Shown piece after piece: positions 48,872 to 59,199 of a stretch of DNA of 64,000 nt (position 1 is its first letter; the number at the start of each line of letters is the position of its first letter). Origin of the DNA: Emergomyces orientalis. Lineage: Eukaryota; Ascomycota; Eurotiomycetes; Onygenales; Ajellomycetaceae. The notes beneath the pieces were generated by a model that did not search any database, was not told the origin of the DNA, and was given only the letters and a program-made list of their open reading frames with translations. The position numbers were made by a program, and so were the translations under genes. Location of the stretch: positions 1,426,001 through 1,490,000 of the forward strand of contig MOWL01000023.1 in the NCBI GenBank assembly GCA_002110485.1. Direction: 5' to 3'.

Positions 48872-49158
48872 TTGCTACGTGCGATAGAATGTATATGTCA
48901 AAATAGTAGTAAAAGAATGTCTGATTCTTCATCTTTCACTGCTAATCAGTGGAAGAATATAAATAACTAAATACAGGCATCTTCCGCATGCGGAAGGAAT
49001 GATAAATGATATAGTAGGTAGGCACGTATGCTCTGCGGAAGGTAAGGGTAATGCTATAGCTAGGTAGGTACGTACGAAGCTATAGCGATAAGATTATATA
49101 GGCGAATATATAATATAGCGAACGTACTAGGGAGCGTGGGTGTTGCCCACGATAGCTT
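48872..49158 (+). repeat. Direct repeat copy 2 (CpGs intact)
   Basis: Counterpart of 46631-46914. It keeps the CpG sites (TACGTGCGATAG, CTTCCGCATGCGGAAGG, TAGCGAACGTAC) that are mutated in copy 1. Confidence 0.88.
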
Positions 49159-50142
49159 GCACTGTCTAACTAAATGATGAATCAATCAAGACATTCTACC
49201 ACAATTCTCACTAGCAAAAACACTGAGCCTATATCAGGCTTAAGAGAAGCTCCAGTCTTGCACAAGATTGCACACAGCTCAAGCTCACTCAGTGACTCAA
49301 TAACAGAACCAGCACTCAGAGCGCCTATCTGAAAGAGAAAAATGCAACAAGCATGTTCACAAGATCTCTTCTCATGAAAACAACATCTCTGCAGAGCAGA
49401 TCTCTCTAATCAAAAGCACTCTCAGTGTGATACACCCTCCTTCTTGCATCTAAGAGCATCATTTCCTATGTCAGGAGCACGCAGCCGGCGCACTCCCTTC
49501 ACTCATTTAATGCTTAGAGCGCATGTCTCTCAAGAAAGTGCATTCTGAGAGTAAGATCCCTTTCCTATCTCTCTCTTTGAGAACAGCAGAGGCTGCTCCC
49601 TGGTAATCTAAAGCTTCACCTGAACCGCTTGAATAGACCTGAAGTGGATGAGGTTTTTAGCCCAGCAATGAGCAAGCTCATTGCACAGTTTTCCTTGTTA
49701 GATAAAACTAGAGTATTCCCACATATTCTTGCGATTAGGTGGTGTATGAAATAATAATAATATATAGTGATCAGATTTAATTCAAGTCTCATCAGTTCAA
49801 AGTATAATAGATTACTGCTCAAAAATTCAATCTTGATACTTTAATACTCACTGAAGTTGAATTTCTTGCACTTATATAAATAGAGATGACATTCATAGAG
49901 TTATTCTATAAAAAAATCTTTTATTTTTAAAACTCTTCTCAGACACTTCTCATTGATCTCAAGATGAAAAACAACAATGAGCTTTTTATATAATATTTAA
50001 TAGTTGACTTTGAAAACTGTAATGAATTTTATAATCTCATTTATCTGCTTCTCAGTGAGTTAACTAGAGCAGTCTGTATACTTTTTAGAAATAGCTGTAT
50101 CAAGTTTATATATATATTGAATTTCTTAATAGATGATCTCAA

Positions 50143-51338
50143 ACAGTGCTACATTCTACAGGCATGCAGACAGCATGAAGTGCACAGTGAGCGGCTGAAG
50201 TAAAGCAAACTAGAAGAGACAAAAGACAGACTGATATCAGAATGAACTGAAGCTTTACAAAATGAGTGCAGAAGAAGGTACTACATCACTGAAGAACAAA
50301 GTGACAGACATATAGAATATCTTGAGAAGAGCTCTTTGAAAGACCTTCAGATAAAAAACTATTGAAGTGGCATGAGAGGCTGAGCAAGGTGCACAGCTCT
50401 CTAATAGTGCAGCTATGTACAGGCAAGACAGGGCTGGCAGTCTTTCTGCACAGATGAAGAGTGCCAGACTTCCCCACTCTCAGATACACATGTGGCTATG
50501 AGCAGGAGACAGTGACTCATATGATGATTCACTGTATGTGGTTTGATGTGAGATGTAGAGAACTGGAAACAGAGAGCAGAATTAATAAGAAATAACTGCT
50601 GAATACAAAAAAAGACCTTCACAGACTCACAAAATGATGTGAACAGGGCATTCTTGAACAGTTCAAGCTAGTCAGAACACTCAGTGCATACAAAGCATAG
50701 CTGATACATCAAAAGGCATGCAGAGAAAGCAGACAAGCACAGAAAAAAGCATGACAAGTATCAAATAATATGAGAGTACACACAATTGGTGTGAACAGAG
50801 ATGAAAAAAACAGCTACTGACATATTATAATATAAAGTTGCATGCATCAAGTGCAATAAAACACAGAAAAGTGCAACACCAGCATGAATCAACACAGGAA
50901 TTGCACGCACCGGGCATGAATGAGTCAGCCTAAATACAGCATAAGCAGTGTGAAGGAGTGACATGTCAACTGTTCATCAGACTCAGCACAACAGTCAGAT
51001 ATGAAAAAGACTGAAGAGCTCTTCAGTATAACACACTCACTACAGTGTCTCACAGCATGAGGGCCTTCAGGAGATTTTTTCTTATATCAGAGATTATACA
51101 CTTCTTTCTTCTTTCTTTTTCTTTTATTCTTTTCTATAGTGCTATGCACTCTCTCTCTAAGAGCAGCTGTGACTGCTCCACAGTAATCTGAAGATGTTAA
51201 ATAGGCAGAATAGATCTGGGGATCGCAGGGTTTTTAGTTCAGTGGCAGGCAAGACCGGCCACACGGTTTCCCCTGCTTGTTAAAATAGATGAACACCCAC
51301 ATATCCTCGCGATTAAGTGGTGTATGAATAAATAATAA
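50143..51338 (+). mobile_element. LINE C, 5'-truncated copy
   Basis: About 1.2 kb between TAATAGATGATCTCAA duplications (50127-50142, 51339-51354). The plus strand carries the RNase-H end (HSSLIVQLCTGKTGLAVF; VPDFPTLRYTC; VTHMMIHC) with stops. The 3' end GCGATTAAGTGGTGTATGAA plus (TAA)n matches the 3' end of LINE A, so LINE A and C are one family. Confidence 0.82.
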
Positions 51339-51621
51339 TAATAGATGATCTCAAGATAATTGAAGATCTTTTTATAAGTTCATTCAAGACTGTGAAGAAG
51401 AAGAATATCTCAATATTTGATTACAGATTAATCACTTTAAAAGTGTAACAGAGAGTTTCAGAGTATCTGAGACTTCTGAGACTTCTAGAGATACAATAGA
51501 AGATTCAAGAGCAGCAAGAAGATTTATCTTGATGATAATAGAATGAGTATAGGCATGTACAGGGAAATAATAAGAATGGGAAGCTGCATTTTCTATTTAT
51601 CGGAATAATTGAGAACGCGCC

Positions 51622-51692
51622 CCCAGAATAATGGTTAGAATGCCACTAAAATATTAGAGTGGCCCTAACAAAAATACCGGGGCATACCAGCG
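51622..51692. repeat. Right terminal inverted repeat of the Tc1 element
   Basis: Reverse complement of the left repeat, about 71 bp. It has fewer A/T substitutions (AGGGCCACTCT against the left AGAGGCACTCT). Confidence 0.9.
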
Positions 51693-51847
51693 TAGAGCTC
51701 TCAATTCACATCTCGCCCCGCTTTGGGGGCCCCAAAAAAAAACCCCCCGAATGGAGGACTGCTTGATTTTGCAAGCTGCTCCATCATCTCAGCCTATATC
51801 GCCAAAAAAGATTTCTCTTTTGAACTGAAAAATCGAATCGCACCTCT

Positions 51848-52825
51848 ATGAATAGTATACGCGGGTTGTTGAAAATGGACTCTACATCTCCTCCTCCTCA
51901 AGCGGAAGAAAAGGACAAAAAATCAGGCGCTTCGGGTAACATTGAAGGGTCGCCTCCAAATACAGAGAAGGAAATTTACAAGAATCATATAAACGATGAG
52001 AACAACAAAGAATCAACCTCAGGCAACATCGAGGTTGTCCCCGGCAACGAGCAAAAAGAAGTCTCCTACAACCACCCCGACAACACGCAGAAGGAAACCC
52101 ACATAGACCGCAACGGCGCCTCAGGCAACATCGAGGTAGTCAACAGACCAGCAATATACCGCAAGTTCCAAGTCGAGAAATCCAGCGCGCTCGGCCTGAT
52201 CCTCCCGCTGAACCTCCAGCTCACGATCTACAATGTAACCCAGGGTTCCTACTTCCCTTCCTTCGTCACGACGGATATGCACTGGGGAGACATCGTATCC
52301 GTACTCCCACCGCTATTTAGCATCTACCCAGTATCGAACACAGGTACCTCAGAGAAGGATACTGGGCGGATTGTGAATTTCTGCCCGAGGGGATGGCAAG
52401 GGTTCACTGGTATGAAAGCTCATCTTGGTCTTGTAGAAAACGGAGGTGCGGGGGTCCCATCGAGGAAATGGGTAATCAGTCGCAACGGATGGACCAGACA
52501 TTATAAGATGGAGGAAGAGGTACCGCCAGTGCCAAGTCCTTCCACTCCGAAGCAGTTTGTGTGGAAAGGGTCCATGGAGATTGTTAATCTTTTGGATGAT
52601 ACGGCGCCCCGGTGTAGGGGGAATTTGAAGTTGGAGACGCAGGATGGTAACACGCTCCTTGCTGCATGGAAGCAACGGCGGGATGACCGTATTATGGGTT
52701 CGGTTACAATATTTGAGGCTGCGAAGGATCTGATTCCCGTTGAAGTTATCGTTGGGTCAGGCATTTCCGTTGTGATGGCGGAAAGGGCTTCAGGGGTTAA
52801 TTTCTTGGGGGGACTTGGGAAGTAG
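51848..52825 (+). CDS. Uncharacterised fungal protein with N-terminal SGNIE repeats
   Basis: Single exon, 325 aa. The first ~115 residues are hydrophilic and carry three imperfect repeats ending in SGNIE(V/G) (GASGNIEGS, STSGNIEVV, GASGNIEVV), spaced about 35-40 residues. The rest looks like a compact beta-rich domain: KFQVEKSSALGLILPLNLQL, FVWKGSMEIVNLLDD, then GNLKLETQDGNTLLAAWKQR and an end of IPVEVIVGSGISVVMAERAS. The WKG...GNLKL...LLAAW...IEV pattern recalls tubby-C-like/LURP-one-type folds in fungi, but this is a weak guess. It starts only about 155 bp from the transposon edge yet appears intact. No signal peptide or membrane span. Confidence 0.72.
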   Translation: MNSIRGLLKMDSTSPPPQAEEKDKKSGASGNIEGSPPNTEKEIYKNHINDENNKESTSGNIEVVPGNEQKEVSYNHPDNTQKETHIDRNGASGNIEVVNRPAIYRKFQVEKSSALGLILPLNLQLTIYNVTQGSYFPSFVTTDMHWGDIVSVLPPLFSIYPVSNTGTSEKDTGRIVNFCPRGWQGFTGMKAHLGLVENGGAGVPSRKWVISRNGWTRHYKMEEEVPPVPSPSTPKQFVWKGSMEIVNLLDDTAPRCRGNLKLETQDGNTLLAAWKQRRDDRIMGSVTIFEAAKDLIPVEVIVGSGISVVMAERASGVNFLGGLGK

Positions 52826-54720
52826 TTTTGTCCTTGAGTAGCATTTTGTTTAGCTGTTTGTTTTTTGTTTCAATTGAGGAACTCCTCATGTTCCTGTATT
52901 TTATTTATTTATTTCATTTTTCCCTTTCGCCTCGAGAGAATGAGATGATGACCAATTCGAAACTCGAAAAGATAGGCAGTCTAGGTACGAAACCTTATTC
53001 CCATGCTACTCCCTGATCCATGACAGGAAAAGTTTTCTACACTGCGGGTCCTCACGCATCTTCGCGACAATCTCATAACCGATTGATTATACAACATTAG
53101 TGCTATAAGGTATTTCCAGAGTGTAGTTGGAAATCCTTTTCTACAGTAACACTGTCGATTAATCAAATCTCGATGTTATGCGTGAACTCTGCGATTGTGG
53201 AAAATTTGGGGACCATTATAGACGATCGAGGAGAAGAGCAGCAAACTGATGGATCAAAAGGAGTTAAAGTTTGGCAAGCATGAGGCGCATCGATGAGTAG
53301 AAATATCTTTCTTCACAACTACACGAGTAACTTACTCATTCATATTTATCGTGGCTTATCTTGGTTTAATAATATCAAAGCAATTGAGGTTAGATATTTC
53401 GTTGAGAACCGAAAAGGGTCTGGCGTGCCAACCTTTGATGAGAATGATCAACATCATCAGTAGATATAGGCATCATGCTACTTATTTTCCCGCAAATTTC
53501 TAAAACCCCCATTGCCCATGGCTGGCCAAGAAAAATTTGAAGTATATTTTATAGCTCACACCCCTTTCGGTGCAGGGCTCGACGCTGAGGCAGACTTTTA
53601 TTTAAGTTGATAAGGACAGGGACAGTCAAATAAAGAAATAGAGACATCAAGAAGCGAATGCATGCAGATATGATTCATGCACCGTCGCCCAACACTACTA
53701 TGGAGACAGGATTATTAGCTTGGATAAGAAGTGGGTAGAAAAGCTGAGCGATGGGACACTAGTACTACTAGTAACTCATGATGCTATTTTTTCTTCTCCC
53801 TTTTCTTCCACCCAAATCCAAGCATGCATGGGACAAAACACCCCCACTTGTGCGGGAGAAGGAACCTGATACTGAACAGCTGCTTCTGGAAAAAAAATAA
53901 GGAGAGTTCTAGAACCTCTTAATTTTTGTTGATAAATTTTATTCTCCTCATGCCTCTCTCTGTCTGAGACACTAGAATTGCGAGTGAAAATAATAATAAT
54001 AATAATAATAATAGTAAATAAAAAACAAAAAAAAAATATATTTTTCTCAGGAAATATCCGCGCTTCCCTTATTATGCTAAGTTATAATTAACAAATAACC
54101 TGTGGAAGAATCAAAACACCAGCTGCATGAGGATGACACGGGCTTCGTAAAAAAAAGTGAACCTGATGTCAGGGCGAGTATCAAGGGGCAATGTAACAAT
54201 AGACGGTATCTTAAGACGGGGATGGACTGGATGGCTGGTTGGTCATTGTTATTAATCATTCTGCATCATTGACTCCTTGAGGAAGATTTCTTGCTCTGGG
54301 GCTAAGGATCACTCCGGGACACCAGGTTGATTGCCAACACAACGATTGTAACACAGTTGAAGTAATGCATGTACCCAGGTATGTGACGTAGATGTGGTGG
54401 GAAAATGATGAGGTGATGGTGGGCATCTTGCCAAATGAACCCCGCCATAATAAGACTCGCTGGTCCCCCGCCTCCCCCCATCTCCGCCAACTCACCCTAC
54501 ACTTTATCAACCTCAACAACCTCACCCATTGCAGAGGAGAGCAGCTCTACATAAATAAAAGTACCCGAGAGACCTTAAAATCTTGGCCTTGAGTGGGTTC
54601 GCTTCGTTTACTTTTCATTGCGCAATTGAATTTCTTGAAGCAGCGAAACTTCATTGCGCCCCTTGCCATACCCCGCCAACCCCCGTTTCGCTTTACCAAT
54701 ATACATACATACTCTCAACA
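52826..54720. other. Intergenic; PGI promoter at right end
   Basis: No supported gene. A (TAA)n microsatellite lies at 53991-54013. The last 300 bp are CT-rich, with a TATA-like TACATAAATAAAAG near 54549, about 170 bp before the PGI start codon. Confidence 0.55.
53991..54013. repeat. (TAA)n microsatellite
   Basis: Seven to eight TAA units outside the transposon nest. No retroelement sequence is visible upstream of it. Confidence 0.75.
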
Positions 54721-56461
54721 ATGGCTAGCTTTTCAGAAGCCAGCAATCTCGACGCGTGGAAGGCTCTGCAAGAGCACTACACTTCTGCAGGCCGCAATAT
54801 TACGCTGAAGGACGTCTTCCAAAAAGATCCCGAACGCTTCCAGAAGTTCTCCTACACCTTCAATAACGCCGCAGACAAGTCCGAGATTCTCTTCGACTAC
54901 TCCAAAAATCTTATCACAGATGAGTCCTTTGCCCTGCTAATAAAGCTTGCCAAGGAGGCCGGCGTGGAGAAGCTTCGTGACCAGATGTTCAATGGTGATC
55001 CCATCAATTTCACTGAGAATCGGGCCGTGTATCATGTTGCTCTGCGTAATGTGACGAATGAACCCATGCAGGTCAATGGGAAGAGCGTAGTGGAAGGAGT
55101 CAATTCTGTCCTGGACCATATGAAGGAGTTCTCCGAGCAGGTGAGGAGCGGCGAATGGAAGGGATATACAGGAAAGAAGATCAAGACCATTATCAATATT
55201 GGTATTGGGGGGTCGGATCTGTAAGTACTATACACAGCTGTATTACAATTTTTTGGAAATCACCCGCTTAAAGGAAGGTGTATGCTAACTCTCCTACAGT
55301 GGCCCCGTTATGGTAACAGAGGCACTGAAGCCTTATTCTGATCGGAATCTGACAATCCATTTCGTCTCAAATATCGATGGCACCCACGCCGCTGAAGCTT
55401 TGAGGGATTCCGACCCAGAGACCACGCTCTTCCTAATCGCCTCAAAGACCTTCACCACGGCCGAAACAATCACCAATGCCAACACCGCCAAAGCATGGTT
55501 CCTGAAAACCGCGCAAGACCCTGCCCACATCGCGAAACATTTCGTCGCTCTCTCCACGAACGAAGCCGAAGTCACCAAGTTTGGAATTGATAAGAAGAAT
55601 ATGTTCGGCTTCGAATCATGGGTTGGAGGCCGATATTCCGTCTGGAGCGCAATTGGCCTGTCAATTGCTCTCTATATTGGTTTCCATAATTTCCACGAGT
55701 TTCTCGCGGGCGCTCATGCCATGGATAAACATTTTCGCGAAGCCCCCCTTGAGAAGAACATCCCCGTTATCGGAGCCCTTTTGAGCGTCTGGTACAGCGA
55801 CTTCTTCGGTTCCCAGACCCACCTAGTTTCCCCATTCGATCAGTACCTGCATCGCTTCCCCGCCTACCTCCAACAACTCTCCATGGAGAGCAACGGCAAA
55901 GCCATCACCCGCACTGGGGATTATGTGAAATACACCACCGGACCCATCCTATTCGGCGAACCTGCCACCAACGCCCAACACAGCTTCTACCAGCTCCTAC
56001 ACCAAGGCACAAAACTCATCCCAACCGACTTTATCCTCGCAGCACAATCGCACAACCCCGTGGAAGGCGGGACGCACCAGACCATGCTTGCATCCAACTT
56101 CCTCGCGCAAGCTGAAGCCTTGATGGTAGGCAAGACACCTGAAGAAGTCAAGGCGGAAGGTGCCGCAGAGAACCTCGTGCCACACAAGACTTTCCTGGGG
56201 AACAGGCCCACAACTTCAATCCTCGCGCAGAAGATCACGCCTGGCACCCTTGGTGCGCTCATTGCTTACTATGAGCATGTCACTTTCACAGAGGGCGCGG
56301 TGTGGAACATCAACTCGTTTGATCAGTGGGGCGTAGAGTTAGGGAAGGTTCTGGCGAAGAAGATTCAGAAGGAGCTGGAGACACCCGGCGCGGGAGCTGG
56401 TCATGATGGTTCGACGAGCGGGTTGATCGCAGCGTATAAGAAAAAGTCTTCGCTTCTGTAG
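54721..56461 (+). CDS. PGI1: Glucose-6-phosphate isomerase
   Basis: Cytosolic glycolytic and gluconeogenic enzyme interconverting glucose-6-phosphate and fructose-6-phosphate. Two exons, 54721-55220 and 55300-56461, 553 aa, the normal eukaryotic length. Visible: INIGIGGSDLGPVMVTEAL spanning the splice junction, FVSNIDGTHAAEAL, IASKTFTTAETI, PGI signature 1 FGFESWVGGRYSVWSAIGL, SMESNGKAITRTG, DFILAAQSHNPVEGGTH, and signature 2 NINSFDQWGVELGK with its catalytic Lys. The end is Lys/Ser-rich (IAAYKKKSSLL). The start MASFSEASN agrees with fungal orthologues; an ATG further upstream (54583) belongs to the leader. Family certain. Confidence 0.97.
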
Positions 56462-57091
56462 GTAGGGAGACCAGGCAGCGGGCTTGATGGAGCCAATGGA
56501 CTGTAAACTGATATGATATCTGTGATGGGCTGACAGCGACATTGACAAGTTAACACACAAAATTTAGCTTTTTTTTTGGCGAAGAGAGTTATGAAATGAC
56601 GACGATGATCACGATGTGGAAATTCTCAAAAAGCCGGCCGTTATTCGTGTTAGATAGTAAAGCAATTATTTGACTTAAATTTCGTTGTTTTTGTGATCCT
56701 TCTGTTCAATTTCTTACATTGGTGAATACAACCCCCAAGGCGGGTTCAACGTGGTGCGCGGCATCCCATAGCTATGTTAGTGGAATAATAAATAATGAAA
56801 TATCAAATATTAAGGCATATATATGCCTCTGTATATATATCTCCTTTGAAATCGTCCATATCAAATATATACCTAGGTACTCCGCTGCACTTTTACTTAT
56901 TTATCTCCATGTTCTCGGGTTCTGTGCCGAAACCTTCCAAGATTCGTGCCTGCGACTTGCAGCCAATCAACCAATACGCATCGTTCCCCAACATAGCTCT
57001 AAACTATGTACACATTTTCCATTTCTTTACAAACCCTCCCTTCCACCTCTCACCCGTCAACCCTCTCCACTCCTGGGTACATGTATCTATA
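56462..57091. other. Intergenic between PGI and membrane-protein gene
   Basis: AT-rich 3' flank of PGI1, a TACCTAGGTA palindrome at 56870, then a C-rich leader (57040-57090) before the next start codon. Out-of-frame ATGs occur in the leader. Confidence 0.5.
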
Positions 57092-58698
57092 ATGTCGTCG
57101 CAGCCGCCGGGCATTCCATCCCTTTGCCGCAAATATATCCTTCCTTTGTTCCTGGTGGTCAATGTGCTCATAAGTGGCGGCGGCATTGCAGCGGCGGCGA
57201 AAACCATATCAGGCTATGCGCATGGCCAAAATGTGCCAGTTAGTTGTTTGAATAGGGATATGTAAGTTTATTTTCTTCATTTCATTTACATTAGACCCAA
57301 ATCGGCACGGGGTGAACTAGTTCAGGTTGGGATTATTTTGCTAATTGGTGACAATATAGAGCCACCGGAGACCATGTATGTGCCAAACGCCTCCGCTTAT
57401 ATGATTTGTATCAGATATAGCCACCTACTGTATTCCATTTCCCCGCCAGACAGGACACAGCTCGGGATCGAAACAATAAATATTATATATACATATTTTC
57501 ATCCAATAACGTACAGCTAAGCCTTCGCACAACAAACTAGATCACCGATCCCGCAGGAAAGCTCCAATACATCCCCTTCCCAACCTGCAACGAGACCTCC
57601 GACCCGCTCTCCTTCCACTACGGCATCTCCGAAACAATAACTTGTACTATTCACTCACTCTCTGACCCTCTCTACCACCTGCTAGAGTATTACGTCCACG
57701 CCGACGTCCCCCTAACATGTCGTATACCTACCTTCCCGCTCCTCGCCTCCCCATCCTCCTCCGAACTTGGAGGCAACGCATCTCCCGACCGCAAGCCGCG
57801 CAACAGCAACAGCAACGATGACAATGATGGCGGCAGAGAAACACATGAAGATGCTGCCACTAATGACCTATCGTCATCCACTTCTCAACCCCCCTTTACG
57901 CCACTAACAATCGCACTGCAGGGGACCCTGCAACTGTCCCATCTACATATATGGACCGATATGAATGTTCTCATGCATCAGTCTGCGCAGTTATCCACTA
58001 GCGCGGGCTCTGCCTCTGACTCTGGCTCGAAGAAATTGAAGAAGTCAAAGAAGGACAAAAGGAAGGCGAAGAAGAACAATGATAAGAAGAATAAGGAGGG
58101 GAAAAAACTGGCACTCCCACAGGGGCAGATTGTGGCTGGATCGGCATATTCTGTGCCGATGGTCGTGGCCGCTGATGACAACTACGATGATGAGGAGGGG
58201 ACTTACAAGAGGAGCAGGAAGGAGAGGGACATGATGATGGAACCCTGGGCCGCGGAAGGGGGTACGAAGGTAACTCGTGGTGAACCGCTTGTGTTCACGT
58301 TCCGGGTGGGATGGGTTTCTAGTGGTGATGTCCTGGGGTTGGTTGATGAGGAGAAGTCGAGGTCGTCGTCTTCAAACTCATCGATGACGGGTAGCGGGCT
58401 CTTTCTACGGTTGATGACTATATGCTTTTGGGTGGGGGTTGGACTGGGGTTGGCTGTGGTTGTGGATAGGGTGAGGCGCAAAAGGGGGATGGGAGGCGTG
58501 TATAAGGGGGATGGAATTTTGGGACATACGCCTTTTTTTGGTGCCTTGGGAGGCGGTGTTGGGGGAAACGGAGGCGTGAGTTTTGGGGGCGATAGGGGGA
58601 GGATGAATGGGTATGGATTGGGGTTGAATGGGAATGGGAATGGTAACGGAGGGAGTTATGGAGGCTATGGGGGATATTCTGTCGGGAAAAAGGACTGA
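57092..58698 (+). CDS. Conserved fungal membrane protein, unknown function
   Basis: Model: exons 57092-57261, 57295-57325 and 57541-58698, 452 aa. The N-terminus MSSQPPGIPSLCRKYILPLF with VVNVLISGGGIAAAA is a signal or anchor. A lumenal part follows: VPVSCLNRD, then ITDPAGKLQYIPFPTCNETS, YGISETITCTIHSLSD and PLTCRI, with even Cys spacing. Then come a polar insert, a Lys-rich block (KKLKKSKKDKRKAKKNN), and a second span LMTICFWVGVGLGLAVVV. The cytosolic tail is Gly/Asn-rich (NGNGNGNGGSYGGYGGYS). The last exon is a secure long frame; the 31-nt middle exon and its GTTGGG donor are tentative. Topology suggests a type I endomembrane protein. Confidence 0.72.
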
Positions 58699-59199
58699 AT
58701 CTTCCCATGAATTGTTCGTCTTTGGGCGGGTGGATTGGGGACTTTAGATTTTTGTGGTTGTGGTTTTGACATCTGTATTCCATATCTGGTGTATACCACA
58801 CCATCTTTGCATGTGTTGTGTGACGAATGAAGATATCCATAACGATTGTGAATTGCATTTGCGGACCATTGGTAAAAGGTATAAACATAGGCAACCGATG
58901 ATCTATCTGTTATCTTTAACACTACCCCAACACAAATTCTTATTTATACATCGTGCAATTAAACAAAATAGTTGCAATTAAATGTTGGAGGAGTACTACT
59001 AATACACCAGAAAAGTATACTTACACACGTCTATCAGAGATTCCTCCGATCCTATCTTATCGTACCCTTTATAAGGCCCAATCTAACCTATGTATTCACA
59101 GAACGAGAAAGAAGAAAATTGGTATCCCATTTTTTCTATCGTCCATTCATCCCTCCCATCATTAAAAAGAAAGGGAAAACCCCTTTCTCCCCAAAATAT
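58699..59199. other. Convergent 3' intergenic region
   Basis: Between the membrane-protein gene (+) and mitochondrial bS21 (-). AT-rich in its right half, no supported gene. Confidence 0.5.

Larger units (their letters stand above)
43404..49760 (+). mobile_element. Non-LTR retrotransposon (LINE A), itself carrying later insertions
   Basis: The 6357-bp insert is bounded by TATATAGTGATCAGAT (43388-43403 and 49761-49776). The right end has an (AAT)n tail preceded by GCGATTAGGTGGTGTATGAA. Coding remnants on the plus strand run 43404-45044 and 46126-46630, with stops throughout. The 5' end lies in the linker before the reverse transcriptase, so it is 5'-truncated. Inside are the SINE-like element, a 47-bp micro-insertion, LINE B, solo LTR 2 and an unmutated block at about 48.7-49.2 kb. 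Confidence 0.8.
42490..51500 (-). pseudogene. Tc1-like DDE transposase, split and point-mutated
   Basis: Read on the minus strand in four blocks: about 51500-51355, 50126-49777, 43387-43144 and 42864-42490. Recognisable pieces include SEKQ/LTEKQINEIIKFITV, KCLRRVLK, then TDET*IKSD (first catalytic Asp), LFWEK-like F*EKNWEIIN, LKLMQNRASEHTAADTA and SDLNSIETV. Further on come EVIRAAWNAITEKQLQELI and MSAHCQTII. The second catalytic Asp (MQD in the family) reads Asn. Several Trp and Arg codons have become stops (TGG to TGA, CGA to TGA), all by C-to-T or G-to-A change. Alignment is by eye against the family pattern. Confidence 0.8.
42355..51692 (-). mobile_element. Tc1/mariner-type DNA transposon, interrupted by nested insertions
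   Basis: Both ends carry matching inverted repeats (CGCTGGTATG... and ...CATACCAGCG) flanked by TA dinucleotides (42353-42354, 51693-51694), as expected for Tc1/mariner integration. A transposase frame runs on the minus strand from the right end to the left end once the inserts are skipped. Removing inserts at 42870-43138, 43404-49760 and 50143-51338 plus one copy of each duplication leaves about 1.5 kb, a normal size for this family. The element is inactive, being both split and point-mutated. Confidence 0.88.

Noticed and set aside
42353..51694. CRISPR-like or phage-like system in the repeat-rich region
   Set aside because: Repeats are dispersed, long and tied to retroelement ends; no short regularly spaced array exists and the genome is fungal.
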